This document shows positions 34,180 to 42,522 of a stretch of DNA of 64,000 nucleotides, one piece after another (the stretch's first letter is position 1; every line of letters begins with the position of its first letter). The stretch is from an uncultured Clostridia bacterium (lineage in GTDB: Bacteria > Bacillota > Clostridia > Oscillospirales > Oscillospiraceae). The position numbers and the translations under genes are program-made. The stretch covers positions 62,001-126,000 of the forward strand of contig CAMNQX010000002.1 in assembly GCA_946550725.1 (NCBI GenBank), in the 5' to 3' direction. The notes beneath the pieces are model-generated. The model had not been told where the DNA came from. It worked only from the letters and a program-made list of their open reading frames with translations, and made no database searches.

Positions 34180-35847
34180 TCACCAGGTCACAGCCGCCAT
34201 GGGGGGCCGTACCGCCGTCCCGGCGCCAAGCCTGTCCTCCACCGTCATGGCAGCTACCAGGGCCATGAATGGGTCCGTCTTTCTGCTCTTCCCCTCGATC
34301 TTGGCGTAGTAGTAGTTCCCTGTGTCCGCCCCCAACTTTTTGGAGGCACGGACCCGCTTGGTGTTGTTCACACCCCAGCGGAGCGGCGGGCTGTCGCCCC
34401 AGTGGAAGTAGCCCCGGTTAAAACACTCTTGGATCACGGGGTCGGTCTGCATGATGTCGCTGGGCCTCACCAGGTGGACCCGGTCCCTGTCGGTGGCGTC
34501 AAATCCAATCCGGCGGAAGGACTCCGCCACCAGCGTCCAGCGGAAGTGGTCCATGGACAGCATCTTCACGTTGTACCGCCGCCCGGCCTCCTGGACATAG
34601 GCCGCCAGCAGATCAGGTGAAATGGATACGTCGTCCACCACGGTCACCTCCCCATCCTGGGCCCAGGTCTGCCAGGGGGCGTGGATCAAGGGGAGGGTCT
34701 TGCTCTGGGCGCAGATCCAGGAGTGGTGGAGATCGAATCGGTCATTTCCTCTCCTAAAGTGGAGCACCACCGAGGCCCAGTCGCTCAGCTCGGCGTAGTC
34801 CATCCCGGCGATGCAGGACCACCTGGTCATATCAGGCAGGTCCTTCTTGGTCTCCAGCACCTTCTCATAATCGGTCACCGAGATCTCGCTGAAGCCGGTC
34901 CGGAGACCCATCCGCATCGCCATGAAGTCCCCGTGCTCCACCGGGTTTTTGAGCCACCCCTCGTATTCCTTCCGGGTCTCCTGGAGGAGACTGTCCCGGT
35001 AGAGCAGCGACGGGCAGGCCTTGTACCAGTTTGCCTCATCGTGGACCTCGTCCTCGGCGTCAAGCCGGAAAACAAATGGGAGGAAACCACCGTCCGCTTC
35101 CCCCTCGAATAGGATGCGCTTTGCCTGGGCCAGGTAGTCGTCCAAGGGGCCGTCCGAGGTATGCCCGTTGGAAGTGAATATACCACGGCGCGGGTGGGCC
35201 ACCTTGCCAAGCCCAGCTGTGAATACTTTGATGTTGTTGTAGTTCTCGTAGAGGTGGACCTCGTTGAAATAGATCTTCCCGCTCCGAAGGCCGTTGCGCC
35301 CCTTGGGGTTGTTGGTCCGTCCATTGATGGCCCCGCCGTTCTTCCGGCCCCGGACCGTCTCCTGGGTGTGGGCGTAGAACTTGTTGAGCTTGCTCTCGTA
35401 TCCGGGCCGCTCCAGCGCCCTCACCACATCCTGGACCGGCTGCATGGCCTGGTCCTCATTGTAGGCGCAGATGTCCACGTTATAGTCATGGATCGGGTTG
35501 TAGGGACTGACCATGCAAAAAGCGTCAAAGGCGATAAGCCCGTCCTTCCCGGAGCCGCGCCCCAGCATAGCCAGCACGTCGGGCCACCGGGGCAGTCCGT
35601 CCTGGGTAAACACGCAGTTCCAGAGGACTAGGAGGCACTCTTCCCAGGGGTATAGGCGGCTGAAGGGGAAATACTTTTCCAGCCTCAGATAGTTGGCGAT
35701 TAGTTGGGTGTCCACCACCAGGTCCTCGGTCTCAAAGACCCGCCGGAGGTAGGACGCCAGCGCGTGCTGGTCCTTGCAGGCCCTGGGCTCATCCGCCTCC
35801 ACCATCCGCAGATAGTTCTCCACCTGGGGCGGGATGGGGGTACTCAT
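34180..35847 (-). CDS. terL: Terminase large subunit
   Basis: 555 residues. The N-terminal packaging ATPase has Walker A LAMLGRGSGKD and Walker B KIYFNEVH. The C-terminal RNase H-like nuclease shows AGMDYAELSDWASVVLHF and a late Asp-containing KTDPFMALVAAMTVED. It pumps and cuts phage DNA at the portal. GAGGATGAGCT precedes the ATG, which overlaps TerS by four bases. Confidence 0.94.
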   Translation of the reverse strand: MSTPIPPQVENYLRMVEADEPRACKDQHALASYLRRVFETEDLVVDTQLIANYLRLEKYFPFSRLYPWEECLLVLWNCVFTQDGLPRWPDVLAMLGRGSGKDGLIAFDAFCMVSPYNPIHDYNVDICAYNEDQAMQPVQDVVRALERPGYESKLNKFYAHTQETVRGRKNGGAINGRTNNPKGRNGLRSGKIYFNEVHLYENYNNIKVFTAGLGKVAHPRRGIFTSNGHTSDGPLDDYLAQAKRILFEGEADGGFLPFVFRLDAEDEVHDEANWYKACPSLLYRDSLLQETRKEYEGWLKNPVEHGDFMAMRMGLRTGFSEISVTDYEKVLETKKDLPDMTRWSCIAGMDYAELSDWASVVLHFRRGNDRFDLHHSWICAQSKTLPLIHAPWQTWAQDGEVTVVDDVSISPDLLAAYVQEAGRRYNVKMLSMDHFRWTLVAESFRRIGFDATDRDRVHLVRPSDIMQTDPVIQECFNRGYFHWGDSPPLRWGVNNTKRVRASKKLGADTGNYYYAKIEGKSRKTDPFMALVAAMTVEDRLGAGTAVRPPMAAVTW

Positions 35848-36206
35848 AGCTCATCCTCCTCCATCCGGCGCTCGGCGCCGATCACCAGGCCGAGGGCGGA
35901 CGCCAGAGCGGACATCTGACGGGATGCCTGGATGCCCAGGCTCACGCTCCGGTTCTCCATCAGACGGTCCCGGTCGTCCCGGACGTAGAGCCCCCGCTCG
36001 TCTACATCGTCCTGGAGCTGGTGCCGCAGCACCCAGAAGTCCATGTACTCGTCCACCCGGGAGAGGGTCAGGGCGTCCATGGATTCGGCGGACCCAAGGG
36101 AGGAGAGGATCTCGGCACGCACGGCCTTGAAACTCTTGGACTTTCTCCAGTCCTTGGCTTTGGACTTGTCCTTGGCTTCGCCTGGGTTCTTGCTCTTTGC
36201 TGCCAC
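35844..36206 (-). CDS. terS: Terminase small subunit (P27-like)
   Basis: 120 residues from GTG 36206 behind GGGGAGGGAGAGCA. The track frame extends upstream through structured non-coding sequence. The Lys-rich N-terminus (KSKNPGEAKDKSKAKDWRKSKSF) is followed by a helical body (YMDFWVLRHQLQDDVDERGLY) and RSVSLGIQASRQMSALASALGL. This is the phage terminase-4/P27 pattern that recognises the packaging site. Confidence 0.82.
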   Translation of the reverse strand: MAAKSKNPGEAKDKSKAKDWRKSKSFKAVRAEILSSLGSAESMDALTLSRVDEYMDFWVLRHQLQDDVDERGLYVRDDRDRLMENRSVSLGIQASRQMSALASALGLVIGAERRMEEDEL

Positions 36207-36440
36207 TGCTCTCCCTCCCCGTTGCTCAAATTGGCCTGTGTCCAACTTGGACACCGTCGGCTCTTGTCGCGCGGCTCCGACACAGCCAAGACATTTTGGC
36301 GGCTTCACCCGCCTGCGCGGGCGCGAAAAGTCTTGATTTTTCGCGCGCCCAGCACCGCGCGGGCCCGACGCCGCTGTTTTTTCTGCGGCACCCCCGATTA
36401 GCCAGGACGCGACCACAGCCGTTTTTTTGACCGGGGGGTA
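36207..36440. promoter_or_regulatory. Structured gap between HNH and TerS, candidate packaging (cos) region
   Basis: The 234-bp gap without a supported gene carries palindrome site 3, a GGGCGCGAAAA/TTTTTCGCGCGCCC inverted repeat (around 36319-36351) and a GCCGC...GCGGC hairpin with an intervening T6. The position between an HNH nuclease gene and terS is where cos lies in HK97-like phages. Confidence 0.45.
36237..36255. repeat. 19-bp palindrome, site 3
   Basis: TGTGTCCAACTTGGACACC: the inner 17 bp are a perfect dyad and only the outermost pair is mismatched. It lies 31 bp upstream of the terS start. Confidence 0.88.
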
Positions 36441-36800
36441 TCAATCCCACCGCTCTGCTGTCACAGGCGGCTTTTTGACGTCCTGGTGTCGCAAGACCTC
36501 CGGATGCTCCGCCTCGTGACAGCTCTTACACACGGTCACCAGCTGCCGCTCTCCCGTGTCTGGGTCCCAGATGCTCAAGGCCAGGTCCGGGCGGTCCTGG
36601 AGGTGCTTGACGTGGTGGACGATGGTCCCTCGGCGATACCGGCCCTTAGCCTTGCAGAGCTGGCACTCGTTGTTGTCCAGTTTGCGAACATAGGCCCGGA
36701 GCCGACGCCAGCGGCGCCAGGAATAGAACGCCGCCTCGTCCCCGGACTCCACCATGGCCTCCAGCCGAGGGAGCCACGCCCCCGTTTGTTTATCATCCAC
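36441..36800 (-). CDS. HNH endonuclease
   Basis: 119 residues from GTG 36800 behind GGAGGTGATAGCCC. The core shows NECQLCKAKGRYRRGTIVHHVKHLQDRPDL and VTVCKSCHEAEH: the HNH beta-beta-alpha metal fold with two CxxC zinc pairs. In many cos phages an HNH protein beside terS is part of the DNA-cutting machinery. It is the first late gene after a terminator-like element. Confidence 0.92.
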   Translation of the reverse strand: MDDKQTGAWLPRLEAMVESGDEAAFYSWRRWRRLRAYVRKLDNNECQLCKAKGRYRRGTIVHHVKHLQDRPDLALSIWDPDTGERQLVTVCKSCHEAEHPEVLRHQDVKKPPVTAERWD

Positions 36801-36828
36801 GGGCTATCACCTCCGGGCCAGGATAAAC

Positions 36829-36885
36829 AAAAAGCCTGGGCCAACATCGCCGCAGTGTTGCGGGTCAGTGGCTCAGGCTCAATGG
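36829..36885 (-). terminator. Terminator-like element at the early/late boundary
   Basis: Read leftward, GCCTGAGCCA pairs with TGGCCCAGGC around an inner CCGCA/TGCGG hairpin and is followed by TTTTTG. A 14-bp tandem duplication (TGGCTCAGGCTCAA) lies beside it. Confidence 0.55.
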
Positions 36886-37031
36886 CTCAGGCTCAAATCG
36901 ATATCCAAGAATTGCTCCTTCTTGCAGTGTCGGCACCAAGCGTATGCCTTGACCTTCCCGTCCTCTGGGAGCCGGATCAGCCGCATCTGCCCACACTCGG
37001 GACAGAGGACCCATCCATCCTTTGAGACCAT
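36879..37031 (-). CDS. Cysteine-rich zinc-ribbon protein (KTR-like)
   Basis: About 50 residues: MVSKDGWVLCPECGQMRLIRLPEDGK..YAWCRHCKKEQFLDI has two CxxC pairs forming a zinc ribbon, as in small cysteine-rich KTR/Com-like phage proteins. The ATG 37031 has a poor Shine-Dalgarno. An alternative TTG start a few codons upstream, nearer AAAGGGG, is possible. Function unknown; nucleic-acid binding is plausible. Confidence 0.65.
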   Translation of the reverse strand: MVSKDGWVLCPECGQMRLIRLPEDGKVKAYAWCRHCKKEQFLDIDLSLSH

Positions 37032-37142
37032 TTTACACGCATCGGGCAAGAAAATCAACCCCTTTATCAAAACGTGACTAAATAACCACTAGATTTCAAG
37101 ATTGTACCCGCGCACGCGCGCGCGATTATTATTGTCTGGAAT

Positions 37143-37913
37143 CTAGCTGACCATCTCGATCCAGCTGCCGTAATAGTACGCGCCCCAGTCGTTCTCGACG
37201 CCGCCACGCCGGGCCCACAGCACCCCGTCCGGAATCTCGATGGCCCCAGTGCTGTCCATCCACCGCTCTGTCTCAGGCACCATGGCGTTGAGGCTCCGGG
37301 AGCAGCTCCAGGGGTGCCGTCCGATGGGGATGATCACCCCGTCGGTCCGCTCCTTGTTGAGGTACTCAGCCAACCGCCGGTAGCCGCCATCTGAGACCTC
37401 TTCCCACCTGCCCGTCTTTGGGTCCCGATAGGACCTGGTCCGCAACACCGGCTCGGCATCAGTGGCTCCCTGCCGCCAGAGCTGGACTACGCTGTCTTGA
37501 CTAAGCTGATCTCCCGAACAACAAAAATGGATGTGGTAACGGTGGTCGCCGTGCAGTCCTTCGATGGCGTAGCAGTAAGGCAAAGGCGGTGCCCGGTCTC
37601 CAAGGTGCCGCTTGACCCTGGATAGAAAGGCACGGAGCGACCGCCGTACTCCGGCAAAGTCCGCCGGCAGATGCTCATCGTCAAAGGTCAAAGTGTAATG
37701 GGTTCCCGTGGGCCCCAGGAGGGCCAGCCGAATTTCCAGCCGGTCCACCTGGCGCCGGTCCACGGCGCTCTTCTGGTAGCGCTTCAGTTCGGACTTCTGC
37801 CGGTGATCCTGGTCGGTATCCTCCAGGGAGAACCGAGGCCGTAGCGCCCGGCACTCTTTCACCAGCGGCCCAGCGCGGATACGGCAGCAGTGCCAGATCA
37901 ACGGGCTAGACAT
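37143..37913 (-). CDS. HUH endonuclease (rolling-circle replication-associated type)
   Basis: 256 residues. Motif 1 TGTHYTLTFDDEHLP, motif 2 GDHRYHIHFCC (the HUH metal site, HIH) and motif 3 GYRRLAEYLNKERTD with the likely catalytic Tyr match the G2P/ORF2-type replication-associated family. It should nick single-stranded DNA at a specific origin. Why a phage with a DnaB helicase needs it is unclear: origin nicking, mobilisation or recombination are options. AGGAGA precedes the ATG, which overlaps the MazG-like gene. Confidence 0.8.
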   Translation of the reverse strand: MSSPLIWHCCRIRAGPLVKECRALRPRFSLEDTDQDHRQKSELKRYQKSAVDRRQVDRLEIRLALLGPTGTHYTLTFDDEHLPADFAGVRRSLRAFLSRVKRHLGDRAPPLPYCYAIEGLHGDHRYHIHFCCSGDQLSQDSVVQLWRQGATDAEPVLRTRSYRDPKTGRWEEVSDGGYRRLAEYLNKERTDGVIIPIGRHPWSCSRSLNAMVPETERWMDSTGAIEIPDGVLWARRGGVENDWGAYYYGSWIEMVS

Positions 37914-38442
37914 TGTCGGTCTCCTGGCGGGTCAGGCGGCCCAGGGCTACAGCGACTTGCACCGTCACATCATGAGCTACGGCGGCGTTTTCCAGAATGG
38001 ACAGCGCCACAGCCGCCACCTGGACGGCCTCCGTCTCCATCTTTCCGTGGTCACCCTGTCCAAAATTCAGATCGTTCAGCTCTTTGCAAAGCTCCCCGGA
38101 CTCCTCGGCAAGAATGGACCCCCACTCGCCGTAGGTGTTCTCCTGCGGGAAACCCCACTTTTGGTCTTGACGCTCCCGCTCGTCCAAAATCGCCTTGATC
38201 CACCGCACTTTGCCCTCCTGCAGCACCACCAGCCGCCCGTCACGGTCGGCCTGGGCAAGCTCCGCTACTCGCCCAGGCGTCAGCCCGGTGGCCCGATACG
38301 CCATCAGTTCTTGCCGCAAGGTCGGCGGGAGATAGGATAGGTTGTCCTCCTCGCACCGGCTCCCTTTGGCGTATGTACATTCCGGCCCTTCACAGTCCGG
38401 GCACTTTGCCATGACGCCAGGCAGACATTTATACTCTTCCAT
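37906..38442 (-). CDS. MazG-like NTP pyrophosphohydrolase domain protein with Cys-rich N-terminus
   Basis: 178 residues from ATG 38442 (MEEYKCLPGVMAKC). The N-terminal ~45 residues carry six cysteines (CLPG..KCPDCEGPECTYAKGSRC), a likely metal site. The C-terminal helical domain shows ILDERERQDQKWGF, GSILAEESGELCKELNDL and EAVQVAAVALSILE, the EExxE-type metal motif of all-alpha NTP pyrophosphatases. A nucleotide-pool role during phage replication is inferred. Confidence 0.75.
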   Translation of the reverse strand: MEEYKCLPGVMAKCPDCEGPECTYAKGSRCEEDNLSYLPPTLRQELMAYRATGLTPGRVAELAQADRDGRLVVLQEGKVRWIKAILDERERQDQKWGFPQENTYGEWGSILAEESGELCKELNDLNFGQGDHGKMETEAVQVAAVALSILENAAVAHDVTVQVAVALGRLTRQETDNV

Positions 38443-38444
38443 CC

Positions 38445-38663
38445 TCACGCCTCCTTCGCAAAGTACCCGCCGGTGGAGTAGTCCCAATCAATGGTGCCAT
38501 CGGGGTACACGCCGCAGCCATGAGCCTGCAGGATCCAGCCGCTGGCCGTATTCTGCATGACGGCATCGTAGAGATTCCTCAGCCCCCGCAGGCACCGGAA
38601 CTCCCCGCCGCCATGATTGCGGTAGATCTGGCCCGGTACCGGGGTGAACTTCTGCCGCCCCAT
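38445..38663 (-). CDS. Small phage protein, unknown
   Basis: 72 residues from ATG 38663, which shares its A with the ParB-like gene's TGA. FTPVPGQIYRNHGGGEFRCLRGL..AVMQNTASGWILQAHGCGVYPDGTIDWDYS is a compact beta-rich sequence typical of small proteins in phage early regions. No known function. Confidence 0.65.
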   Translation of the reverse strand: MGRQKFTPVPGQIYRNHGGGEFRCLRGLRNLYDAVMQNTASGWILQAHGCGVYPDGTIDWDYSTGGYFAKEA

Positions 38664-40198
38664 CACTCATCCTCCGGGAGCAGAATCCACTTGGTAAACT
38701 GCTGCCCCAGTCCGGTCAGTTCCTTGTCGGGTTTTCCGGGGGCATGGAAGCGGCGGCCATCCCAAACAGCCGGAGTGTACTTGGGCCCAGCGTTGGTAAG
38801 GTCATAGGTAATGATGATCTCACCCTCTGGCGGGGTCTCTCCCCGGCCATGCCACTCCCGGACTTCTTTCTTGATCTCCCGGACTTCTCTGGGATCATCC
38901 GTCCGACAAAGGAGGTAGTCAATGGAACAGCCCAGGGCATCGGCTGTCTTAATCAATGGCCGGATCCGCCACTCATCCACGCCATCGCCACCGGCATAGG
39001 GCAACCCCCCGCTGCTGGGGGTGATTTTCTTGCCCTGCTCAAAATCAGCAATCTTCTTTTCCCGGCGGAAGGCCCGCACGTCCGCTTTTTTTGCGTATTC
39101 CTCAAAGGTCAACCCGGCTCTGGCCCTGGCTTCTCCAAAGCGTTTCCACAGCCGCACAGTGGGGGCACACATGGCCTCGTTCTCCTTCGCCTTTTTAAGT
39201 TTTTCCTTGGATTGCTTTTCCTTGGCGGCGTTTTGGGCCTTCTCGACCTCGCCACTCAGATGGGGGCAAGCAGAGCTGCATATACCTAGGTTAGGGCAAT
39301 CATGGCAGCATTTCCCATCGGCACAATGATCGTCATAGCTACGGCCTCCAGCGACCATACGGGCAAGACGAGCTGCCCCCCAGTCACAGGCCTCGCAGGT
39401 GCCTTTTGGCCCTTTTCGGGGTTTCAGCTCCTTTTTCACTTTCTCGGCGTAATAAGTGACGTTTCCCTCATGCCATTGTTTTGGCTCACTCATCCACGCC
39501 GAACTTTCACGCACCATCCTGGCGGTCAGGCGTTGGGCCTCCGGCGTCAGCTTGGCGAAAGCATAGGCCACGCTCTCATTCAGATCACCCTTTTCCCAGT
39601 ATGGCATCAGTTCATCGATCAGTTTCTCTTTGATCACCTTCAGCCGGGCCAGCTTGGAGGCCGACACCTTACAGGCCTCCGCAACATGATCCCGCATTTT
39701 CCCAGGGAACTCCACCCCGGCCTCCTTCAGCTGGTAGAGAAGCATCTCCACCCGCTCCGCCTGCTTGGAAATATCAGCAGAACTCATGCGGCGGGTGTCG
39801 CTGTTACCGTAGATCAGGCGCAGCTCCTGAAGCCAACCCTCGACTTCATCGGTGGCGCCGCTTTGCTTCTCCACGATACAAGCCACCTGGCGGAACTTCT
39901 CATTGCCCTCCTGCACCAGCTGGGAGAGCGCCGCATGGCGGCGGTGGCCGGACACGATGATATAATGGCCCTCCCGCTCCGAATCGGGCCGGACACGGAG
40001 GGGCTGCTGGAGCCCGGCAAACTCGATATTGGCTGCCAGCTCCGGGATCCCCGGCAGCTCGTAGAAGTTCCGCTCATCCTGATGGAGCCGGTCAATGTCG
40101 ATGTACTCGATCTGCTCCCGGACCTCAATGCCGGTGTCCAAAATGGACACCTCACCCAGCGCGGCGGCCAGGTCAAAACCCTTTTTCTTCTCAGCCAT
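38663..40198 (-). CDS. ParB-like protein fused to Cys-rich and XRE-type HTH domains
   Basis: 511 residues, nearly twice a normal ParB. Residues about 25-110 are the ParB/Srx nuclease-CTPase fold, with IDIDRLHQDERNF and the signature VSGHRRHAALSQL. Residues 130-230 are a helical DNA-binding domain (CKVSASKLARLKVIKEKLIDEL). Residues about 275-325 contain ten cysteines and several histidines (GTCEACDWG...DGKCCHDCPNLGICSSACPHL), a probable metal site. Residues 345-440 resemble an XRE helix-turn-helix (FGEARARAGLTFEEYAKK...GCSIDYLLCRTDD). It overlaps parA by 8 bp, forming a parAB pair. Palindrome site 4 lies within its first codons. Confidence 0.82.
   Translation of the reverse strand: MAEKKKGFDLAAALGEVSILDTGIEVREQIEYIDIDRLHQDERNFYELPGIPELAANIEFAGLQQPLRVRPDSEREGHYIIVSGHRRHAALSQLVQEGNEKFRQVACIVEKQSGATDEVEGWLQELRLIYGNSDTRRMSSADISKQAERVEMLLYQLKEAGVEFPGKMRDHVAEACKVSASKLARLKVIKEKLIDELMPYWEKGDLNESVAYAFAKLTPEAQRLTARMVRESSAWMSEPKQWHEGNVTYYAEKVKKELKPRKGPKGTCEACDWGAARLARMVAGGRSYDDHCADGKCCHDCPNLGICSSACPHLSGEVEKAQNAAKEKQSKEKLKKAKENEAMCAPTVRLWKRFGEARARAGLTFEEYAKKADVRAFRREKKIADFEQGKKITPSSGGLPYAGGDGVDEWRIRPLIKTADALGCSIDYLLCRTDDPREVREIKKEVREWHGRGETPPEGEIIITYDLTNAGPKYTPAVWDGRRFHAPGKPDKELTGLGQQFTKWILLPEDE
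40133..40151. repeat. 19-bp palindrome, site 4
   Basis: GGTGTCCAAAATGGACACC: eight outer pairs are perfect. It lies in the parB-like gene near its 5' end (codons VSILDT). Confidence 0.85.
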
Positions 40199-40970
40199 TG
40201 TGAGATCCTCCCTTCATCAAATCACGAACAAACCGGCGATAATCCACACCGGCAGCACTCCGGGGGCTGCTGATCAGCAGCGGCTCCTGGGCAAAGGTCA
40301 TGTCGTCCACCTTGTCGGTGCGGCGAATGTGATCAAAGACCGGCAGGCCGCTGGCCTTCAGGGTCTCCTCCGCCTCCACGATCTGGGGAGAGTTGTACCA
40401 CATGGTGGGCAGGCAACCGGACAGCTTCAAGCCAGGGTTGATCCGGCGCATATTGGAGATCTGGCGCATCATGTTGGTCATGCCTCGCAGACTAAAGGCG
40501 TCCAGCTTGATGGGGATAATGACCTCATCGGCAGCGATCAGAGCGGCCGCACTGGCGGCGTTGAATGCCGGGGGGCAGTCCACCAGACACCAGTCGTAGG
40601 CGTCTACCTCCTCCAGGCTGGTGCGGACGCTCCGCAGCGTCCCCGCCTGCACGCTGCCCAGCTCTACCTTGGTCAGGTCCAGGTCCATCAAAGTCACATC
40701 GGCGGGGATTATATCAACGCCCTTGATGCTGGTGTGATGGATATACTCCTCCACCACGTCCTCCACGCCGGAGGCCGTATCACGGAGCAGGTCGGCCAGA
40801 CTGGGGGCGGCGGCATCCACTCCGAAAAAGTCTGTGGTATTACACTGGCTGTCGGCATCTATCAGCAGTACCCGCTGCCGATAGTCCCTTGCCAGGATGG
40901 CGGCGGTGTTTATGACTGTGGTCGTCTTGCCCACACCGCCCTTCAGGTTGATCACTGCGATTGTCCTCAT
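40191..40970 (-). CDS. ParA-family partition ATPase
   Basis: 259 residues. The deviant Walker A INLKGGVGKTTTVIN is at the N-terminus; VLLIDADSQCNTTDFFG and WCLVDCPPAFNAASAAALIAADEVIIPIKLD are Walker A' and B. It is a Soj/ParA-type ATPase that moves DNA cargo with its ParB partner, the overlapping downstream gene. AAGGAGGCAAACCC precedes the ATG. ParAB in an integrating phage suggests an extrachromosomal stage or another DNA-positioning role. Confidence 0.9.
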   Translation of the reverse strand: MRTIAVINLKGGVGKTTTVINTAAILARDYRQRVLLIDADSQCNTTDFFGVDAAAPSLADLLRDTASGVEDVVEEYIHHTSIKGVDIIPADVTLMDLDLTKVELGSVQAGTLRSVRTSLEEVDAYDWCLVDCPPAFNAASAAALIAADEVIIPIKLDAFSLRGMTNMMRQISNMRRINPGLKLSGCLPTMWYNSPQIVEAEETLKASGLPVFDHIRRTDKVDDMTFAQEPLLISSPRSAAGVDYRRFVRDLMKGGSHNG

Positions 40971-40985
40971 GGGTTTGCCTCCTTG

Positions 40986-41192
40986 TCAAAATTTGAACGT
41001 CTCTCTTTGTTGCACACCGTTGATCTCGTATCCAACGGTGAAGTGCCGATGGGGGTAGTTGACCGAGATGATCTCCCCGGTCACGGTGATCTTCGCCTTT
41101 TTGCCCCGGCGGTCTCCCTGGTTCGGGTCGGTCCATGCGTACTCGTAGGCAGGGGTGAAACTGTGCCTGTCTCCGACGCGAGGTGTCTCCAT
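40986..41192 (-). CDS. Small phage protein, unknown
   Basis: 68 residues from ATG 41192 (METPRVGDRHSFTPAYEYAW); the track frame starts further upstream. GAGGGGGTGAGAGAC precedes it. KKAKITVTGEIISVNYPHRHFTVGYEINGVQQRETFKF is a small beta-barrel-like sequence. It lies between helicase and parA, so a replication or partition accessory role is possible but not shown. Confidence 0.7.
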   Translation of the reverse strand: METPRVGDRHSFTPAYEYAWTDPNQGDRRGKKAKITVTGEIISVNYPHRHFTVGYEINGVQQRETFKF

Positions 41193-41205
41193 GTCTCTCA
41201 CCCCC

Positions 41206-42522
41206 TCAGAACGGCAGAGGTTCGCCGTCGTTGGGCAGCTCGTGGAATTGCATTTGCTGGTCCGCAGGCTTCTCCTCGGCCTTTTCAGTCCGTTTTCGCT
41301 CAGGAGGCGGGTCCAGCGTGCTGACACAGCGGAAACGCTGGGTCGCTCCATCGAACATCAAGTCCAAATGCCCAACTCGGCCCTCTTTGTTCTTGGCAAT
41401 ATCCAGTTGACGCCCTGGGTCTCGCAGGTCATCTGGATTAGTGCGATACAGCATCATGATGACATCGGCATCCTGCTCATATTGACCAGAATCTCTGATG
41501 TCTGAAATTTTAGGGGTGCTGGTGCAACGGTTGAGCTGCGCCAGGCCCACCACAGTGATCCCGGTTGCTCTGGCCTTGGTGTGCAACGCCGAGCTGATTT
41601 TGGACTGCTTTTCATAGGCGGAAGCCTTTTCGTCTCCTGCGATGATCTGCACATAGTCGATATAGATGACCTGGAGCCGTTTGGATTGTGCGTCCGCAAA
41701 AATGTCATCTACTGTCCACCCGGCGGCGCCTGTCGTATCCAGACTGTGCTTTTCCATCTGGGCCGCCGCCACCGCAAACGCCTCGTAATCGTCCTCAGTT
41801 GGAGACCCAGCCTTGATTCTCTCCATGTCCACCCCAGCCACCCGCGCAAAGGTCCGCTCCGCAATTTGCCCATAGCCGGTTTCCAGGCTATACATGCCGA
41901 CCCGATACTTTTCGGCCTGTGCGTAGGCCGCCATCAAGGCAAAGGCTGTTTTCCCCGCCGATGGCCTTGCCGCGATCAAAATGAAACTCCCCGGCTCCGC
42001 GTAGATCGAACGATTCAAGTCGTAGAGACCCCAGGGCAAGTATTCTTTTGGCTTTTTGAGCCGCTCGTAGAAAATCTCCACGAGCTGTTTCATGGACACG
42101 CCTCTGGAGCGTTGGTTGGTCACCAGCTCCGCGTTGATTCTTGCCGTTACGTCCCGGGCCGCCTCCCCCGTCTGGACAGATATAAGCTCCATGCCCAGGG
42201 CCTGCAAGCGCGCCACTTGTGCGCGCTCCTTGCAGATTTTGATGTACTCGCGATATTCCGTGACGGACGGAACAATTTCCATACACTGCTTGAGGGTTTC
42301 TGCCAGGTCAGGCGATGAATTGACTCTCAGCGCATCGCAAACAGTGACCAAATCAACATGTTTCCCCTCGCTGAACAGAAAGCGGATGGTCTGAAAGATA
42401 TTTCGGTAAACCTCGTCGAGGAAGTCCTGCGGATCCATTTCCGCCAGGACGTGGCCAATGATTTTTTCATCAATCAGCATCGCGCCGATGACGCTGGCCT
42501 GTGAAATAATTCTGTCTGTCAT
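41206..42522 (-). CDS. dnaB: Replicative DNA helicase, DnaB-like
   Basis: 438 residues. The N-terminal helical domain (SVIGAMLIDEKIIGHVLAEMDPQDFLDEVYRNIFQ) is followed by the RecA-like motor with Walker A IAARPSAGKTAFAL, GVDMERIKAGSPTEDDYEAF, VIYIDYVQIIAGDEK and GLAQLNRCTSTPKISDIRDSGQYEQDADVI. This is the hexameric fork helicase of the phage. It overlaps the upstream initiator gene by four bases. Confidence 0.93.
   Translation of the reverse strand: MTDRIISQASVIGAMLIDEKIIGHVLAEMDPQDFLDEVYRNIFQTIRFLFSEGKHVDLVTVCDALRVNSSPDLAETLKQCMEIVPSVTEYREYIKICKERAQVARLQALGMELISVQTGEAARDVTARINAELVTNQRSRGVSMKQLVEIFYERLKKPKEYLPWGLYDLNRSIYAEPGSFILIAARPSAGKTAFALMAAYAQAEKYRVGMYSLETGYGQIAERTFARVAGVDMERIKAGSPTEDDYEAFAVAAAQMEKHSLDTTGAAGWTVDDIFADAQSKRLQVIYIDYVQIIAGDEKASAYEKQSKISSALHTKARATGITVVGLAQLNRCTSTPKISDIRDSGQYEQDADVIMMLYRTNPDDLRDPGRQLDIAKNKEGRVGHLDLMFDGATQRFRCVSTLDPPPERKRTEKAEEKPADQQMQFHELPNDGEPLPF

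Noticed and set aside
35844-36416. Extended 190-residue start for the small terminase
   Set aside because: The extra part crosses GC-rich inverted repeats and palindrome site 3. GTG 36206 has a good Shine-Dalgarno and gives the family length.
36197-36430. Plus-strand ORF in the HNH-terS gap
   Set aside because: No ribosome site, odd composition, and the sequence is dominated by inverted repeats.
37108-37128. Alternating purine-pyrimidine run (CGCGCACGCGCGCGCG) as a Z-DNA element
   Set aside because: It is short, lies between small phage genes, and nothing nearby suggests a function.
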